Assembly (NCBI GenBank): GCA_028293725.1
Contig: JAQGOE010000359.1
Span: 1 to 9,130, forward strand
Direction of reading: 5' to 3'
Source of the DNA: Gammaproteobacteria bacterium
Lineage (GTDB): Bacteria; Pseudomonadota; Gammaproteobacteria; Steroidobacterales; Steroidobacteraceae
DNA: 9,130 nucleotides
Below, one piece after another: positions 6,774 to 9,130 of the stretch. Numbering within the stretch: position 1 is the first letter of the stretch; the number at the start of each line of letters is the position of its first letter. The position numbers and the translations under genes were made by a program. The notes under the pieces are model-generated. The model did no database searches and was not told where the DNA came from. It saw nothing but the letters and a program-made list of their open reading frames with translations.

Positions 6774-8102
6774 CTAATATGCGAAGTCGACTCCAAAGAG
6801 GATGCTATCCGTGCGCTGATCCAGGCCCGCGTCACCGACGCCTTTGATCTTGTTCGACGAAATTTCCGCATGCAACGCCACCTCGTCACGGATGCTGTAC
6901 GCGATGGTGTACTTCACTCCGACAGTCCACTGGTCCTGGTCGTTGTAGTTCGACGGGCTGGCGATCAGGGGCTGGTTCTGGTTTCGGATCATGTCGTAGC
7001 GACCGAATACGCTCCAGTGCAACAGGTTGGTAGGAGGCACCCAGATCGCTTCGAGGAAGCCGCCATTGAACGTGCCTCCCCGGTCGGCAGTCCCTGCAAA
7101 CAGATCCTTTTTGTCCGAGCCATGCCCGTAAACCAAGTCCAGATGCAGGGGCGCGACCAGCGGGCCGAGCCAGACATTGGCCTCCATTCCGTAGCGGGTC
7201 GATGATTGCAGGTGACTGCCGCTGCCGGCGATCGGTGTGCCCCCGGAGGTCAGAAACTCTGTCGGGTAATTTGCGAGCGCTCCCCACACGCCCACTTCTG
7301 CCTGCGAAACGAGCCCGTCATTGAAACGGAAGTACCTCTGCACGTGCCCATAGAAGGACGGCGAGCTCAGGCCGTTCGATGATCCCAGAGAGTCGTACGC
7401 CGAGAAGACCGTGAGCGTGTAGCGAGTCTGCGAATCCTTGTCGTGGCCGACGATTTCAGCCCCGCGCTGGTTCTGGCCCATGTCGTACCCGGCGATGTTG
7501 GCCCCTCCCGGCACCGACGGATGGTAGGAATAGAGTAGGTAGCTGTCCGTCAACTCCATATTTCGGTGCGCGGATGCGGGCAAGTCGATCTCGAACTGTC
7601 CGGCACGCAGGTTGAACCAGTCTGAATTCGCAATCAGCCGCGAGAAATACACCCAATACGACTCGAGATGCACATTGCCATCGGAGGCAAAGCCGGTCGG
7701 CACCACCAGGAACGAAATGTTGTCAGTGAGCACGCCAGCCATCAGAAGATCGATGCCGGCGTCCGCGACCCCGCCGGAGCCGATGCTCTTCGTGCCCTGG
7801 TCGGTTGGCTGATTCGTAACCCTGGTGTACGTATATGCCGGCGTTATACGCACCGCTACCGGCCAGTAACCGGGCTCGGCTGTCACGGTGTCATCTTTGC
7901 CCAGCCTGATCTGGTACCCGTTGTCGCGGAAATTCCTGCCGAAATCGTTCAGCACGGGCCACGACTCGTGACACGCCGTGCAGCGCAGCGAATACTTGCG
8001 CGCGAATGCCGGAATAGCGGACGCCGGTGAGACAAAGACGAACAGGACGATGGCGAACATCGCGACCTGCAGCATGACCCGCAACGACACTTTTGGTGCC
8101 AT
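6774..8102 (-). CDS. Cyc2-like outer-membrane monoheme cytochrome-porin fusion
   Basis: 442 residues. Signal peptide at 1-29 (ends PASA). The mature protein opens with IPAFARKYSLRCTACHES, holding one heme motif CTACH at 41-45, then PVLNDFGRNFRDNGY. This arrangement, a single heme a few residues into the mature protein with a PxFAR lead and an FGxxFxxxGY tail, is that of Cyc2-type fused cytochrome-porins (usually about 400-490 residues). The rest, from about residue 70, alternates polar and hydrophobic residues in many short strands and ends in VDFAY, a typical outer-membrane barrel C-terminus with a last aromatic residue. Cyc2 carries electrons from Fe(II) outside the cell through the outer membrane; that substrate is not proven here, and related cytochrome-porins occur in organisms not known to oxidise iron. 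AGGGGG lies 5 bases before the ATG. It follows the cupredoxin-like gene by 25 bases and leads to the diheme cytochrome. Confidence 0.85.
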   Translation of the reverse strand: MAPKVSLRVMLQVAMFAIVLFVFVSPASAIPAFARKYSLRCTACHESWPVLNDFGRNFRDNGYQIRLGKDDTVTAEPGYWPVAVRITPAYTYTRVTNQPTDQGTKSIGSGGVADAGIDLLMAGVLTDNISFLVVPTGFASDGNVHLESYWVYFSRLIANSDWFNLRAGQFEIDLPASAHRNMELTDSYLLYSYHPSVPGGANIAGYDMGQNQRGAEIVGHDKDSQTRYTLTVFSAYDSLGSSNGLSSPSFYGHVQRYFRFNDGLVSQAEVGVWGALANYPTEFLTSGGTPIAGSGSHLQSSTRYGMEANVWLGPLVAPLHLDLVYGHGSDKKDLFAGTADRGGTFNGGFLEAIWVPPTNLLHWSVFGRYDMIRNQNQPLIASPSNYNDQDQWTVGVKYTIAYSIRDEVALHAEISSNKIKGVGDAGLDQRTDSILFGVDFAY

Positions 8103-8127
8103 GGCTACCCCCTAGACGGAAATTTGA

Positions 8128-8895
8128 TTATTTGGCGGCGAGGGTGATCGTTGATTTCACGGTTTGACCCGCAGCCACCACCACGGGGGCTGATTTCTCG
8201 CCCGCGACCTCATGCCACACCGCCAGGGTATAAGTACCGGGTGGAACATCCTTGATCGTGAAATGTCCCTCCGCGCTGGTCGTCGTGTAGTACGGATGAT
8301 CGAGCTCCATGATCCACGCGTGCATCCACTCGTGCGCGTCGCACTTGACCTTGATCATCATCGGCATGCCCGGTAACGGCTTCGTCACCGAGAATCCCTT
8401 GAATGGCAGCGCGACGTTGAAAATCGTCGCGTTAGTCTCGGCATTCTGCGGATGAGTGTTGTGAAGTACCGTGTCCTCGGAGGAGATCTTGACCTGCTGG
8501 CTGACCATCGCGCCTTGCACGCGCGGGGAGAACATGCATTTGGTATTGACGAGTGCGAGCGGCTCGGCGGGAGCGGCCTTTCCCTTCGTGATGTCCTTGA
8601 GATAGACGATGACGTTAGCCAATCCGCCGCTGCTGTCGAGCGTGTAGGCCGGATCAGGGATCGTTTGCCCGCAATAGTCCTGATTCTTGCTGACTTTGAT
8701 CGGGGCTTCGCTGTGTACCGTTCCGGACAGGGTGACGACGCCCTCTATCGTGCCACCGTTGGTCACCGCCACGACCTCGTAGGCCGCCAGGGCTTGTTGC
8801 CCAGCAAGCAAGCCAACGACGCCAACCACTGCCACACGAGCGCGTACAATGAACCAACGACAGCTGGCGGCAGCGGCGCCAATCCCGTTAAGCAT
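8128..8895 (-). CDS. Secreted cupredoxin-like protein with carboxypeptidase-regulatory-like tail
   Basis: 255 residues. A signal peptide with an extended N-terminus (hydrophobic core about 21-32, cleavage near ALAA at 35-38) is followed by a beta-rich domain starting GGTIEGVVTLSG. Candidate copper ligands: His145 or His148 (HNTHPQN), then Cys185, His188, Met191 in KCDAHEWMHAW. The spacing resembles the Cys-x2-His-xn-Met loop of type 1 copper proteins, though the loop is short. The end, HPYYTTTSAEGHFTIKDVPP and then GTYTLAVWHE, is a carboxypeptidase-regulatory-like (prealbumin-fold) segment seen in many secreted proteins near cytochrome genes, some labelled MauL or plastocyanin-like. It is the first gene of the cluster; GAGGG sits 6 bases before its ATG. 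It may be an electron carrier in the place rusticyanin holds in the rus system, or a copper donor to the oxidase. The fold is inferred; the function is open. Confidence 0.8.
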   Translation of the reverse strand: MLNGIGAAAASCRWFIVRARVAVVGVVGLLAGQQALAAYEVVAVTNGGTIEGVVTLSGTVHSEAPIKVSKNQDYCGQTIPDPAYTLDSSGGLANVIVYLKDITKGKAAPAEPLALVNTKCMFSPRVQGAMVSQQVKISSEDTVLHNTHPQNAETNATIFNVALPFKGFSVTKPLPGMPMMIKVKCDAHEWMHAWIMELDHPYYTTTSAEGHFTIKDVPPGTYTLAVWHEVAGEKSAPVVVAAGQTVKSTITLAAK

Positions 8896-8912
8896 AGGTA
8901 TCCCTCACCGTT

Positions 8913-8966
8913 TTAATTATTGCGCGATCCGGTCCCCGAGAGTCGGCTGTCTGAACCTCCACTCAT
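8913..8966 (-). CDS. Possible tiny upstream ORF (17 codons)
   Basis: ATG at 8964-8966 preceded by GGGAG at 5 bases, and TAA ending 17 bases before the ATG of the cupredoxin-like gene. It encodes a Gly/Ser-rich 17-residue peptide. The frame is open further upstream to a TAG near 9050, so the same frame could instead be the tail of about 45 codons with a TTG or GTG start. No family is recognised. It might be a leader peptide, a leftover of an older gene, or chance. Confidence 0.18.
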   Translation of the reverse strand: MSGGSDSRLSGTGSRNN

Positions 8967-9081
8967 TGCTTCTCCCTGCCGAAGCACCTCTTCGCGCAGG
9001 TCGCCAGCGGCACGCACAGTGCAGCCCGATCGACGTTGTCGCAATGGGGACTTCTACCCGCGCGGGTGCTGCCGATGGGCT

Positions 9082-9122
9082 GGAGCGACCAACCAAACTT
9101 CCGCGGTTTGGTTGGTCGCTCC
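9082..9122. repeat. Perfect 17-bp inverted repeat (strong hairpin), terminator-like or REP-like
   Basis: Arms 9082-9098 and 9106-9122 are exact reverse complements (17 of 17), separated by a 7-base loop TTCCGCG. No T-run is visible on either side (the window ends eight bases later), so a classic Rho-independent terminator is not shown. It could end a gene lying to the right, insulate the cluster, or be a scattered extragenic palindrome: read on the minus strand it begins TAGGAGCGACC, like the GTAGGAGCG starts of REP-type repeats in some gammaproteobacteria. Confidence 0.75.
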
Positions 9123-9130
9123 TATCTAAT

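Larger units (their letters stand above)
8896..9130. other. Upstream non-coding region of the cluster
   Basis: 235 bases without a supported gene. An AT-rich stretch (8911-8922) lies just before the first gene's Shine-Dalgarno and could hold a -10 element, but I find no good -35 at the right distance and no FNR/ANR box (TTGAT-N4-ATCAA). Further out are a 12-base GC palindrome (ACCCGCGCGGGT, 9056-9067) and a long hairpin (9082-9122). The cluster promoter probably lies here or just beyond the window. Confidence 0.5.

Noticed and set aside
8896..8960. FNR/ANR box controlling the cbb3-type cluster
   Set aside because: Oxygen-responsive cbb3 operons often have TTGAT-N4-ATCAA, but no such palindrome is found here on either strand.
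8920..9129. Plus-strand open frame across the upstream region
   Set aside because: It reaches the window edge, runs through the hairpin, is Ser/Arg/Pro-rich, and has no Shine-Dalgarno or family match.
1..9130. CRISPR arrays, tRNA/rRNA genes, insertion sequences
   Set aside because: No spaced direct repeats, no tRNA-like cloverleaf and no transposase frame were seen; nearly all of 1-8895 is accounted for by the minus-strand genes.

Overview
The window carries one tightly packed gene cluster, all transcribed leftward (minus strand), so reading order runs from about 8895 down to 1. The DNA is GC-rich, and the genes are c-type cytochromes, a cbb3-type (C-family) heme-copper oxidase, its maturation factors and an outer-membrane barrel protein. 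This fits an aerobic or microaerobic Gram-negative bacterium, most likely a proteobacterium. I cannot name the species.

Layout in transcription order: (1) 8896-9130, upstream DNA with a perfect 17-bp hairpin, a possible tiny ORF and no convincing promoter. (2) A secreted protein with a cupredoxin-like Cys-x2-His-x2-Met site and a carboxypeptidase-regulatory-like tail. (3) A single-heme cytochrome fused to an outer-membrane barrel, Cyc2-like. (4) A periplasmic diheme cytochrome c. (5) A 53-residue membrane protein resembling the membrane anchor of CcoP. (6) CcoN, the oxidase catalytic subunit. (7) A CcoO fused to two extra cytochrome c domains, with a calcium-type EF-hand loop inserted in its first heme domain. 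(8) An unrecognised four-helix membrane protein. (9) CcoS. (10) A SafE/TauE-like (DsbD_2-type) membrane protein. (11) The first ~400 residues of CcoI/FixI, a copper P-type ATPase cut by the window edge at its DKTGT motif. Genes overlap or lie within tens of bases of each other, so a single operon is likely.

Genes 4-7 and 9-11 make a self-contained oxidase: catalytic core, cytochrome subunits, copper supply and assembly factors. Placing a Cyc2-like outer-membrane cytochrome-porin and a copper-type periplasmic protein in front of it suggests a complete route from the cell surface to O2. This parallels the rus operon of Acidithiobacillus ferrooxidans (Cyc2, diheme Cyc1, oxidase, rusticyanin) but with a cbb3-type terminal oxidase. 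The electron donor (Fe(II), a solid surface or something else) cannot be read from the sequence.

Unusual points are the apparently split CcoP (anchor and diheme part as separate, overlapping genes), a second copy of the diheme module fused to CcoO, the EF-hand loop in CcoO, a Glu-to-Gln change at a usually conserved CcoN position, and a CcoI without an ordinary HMA domain.
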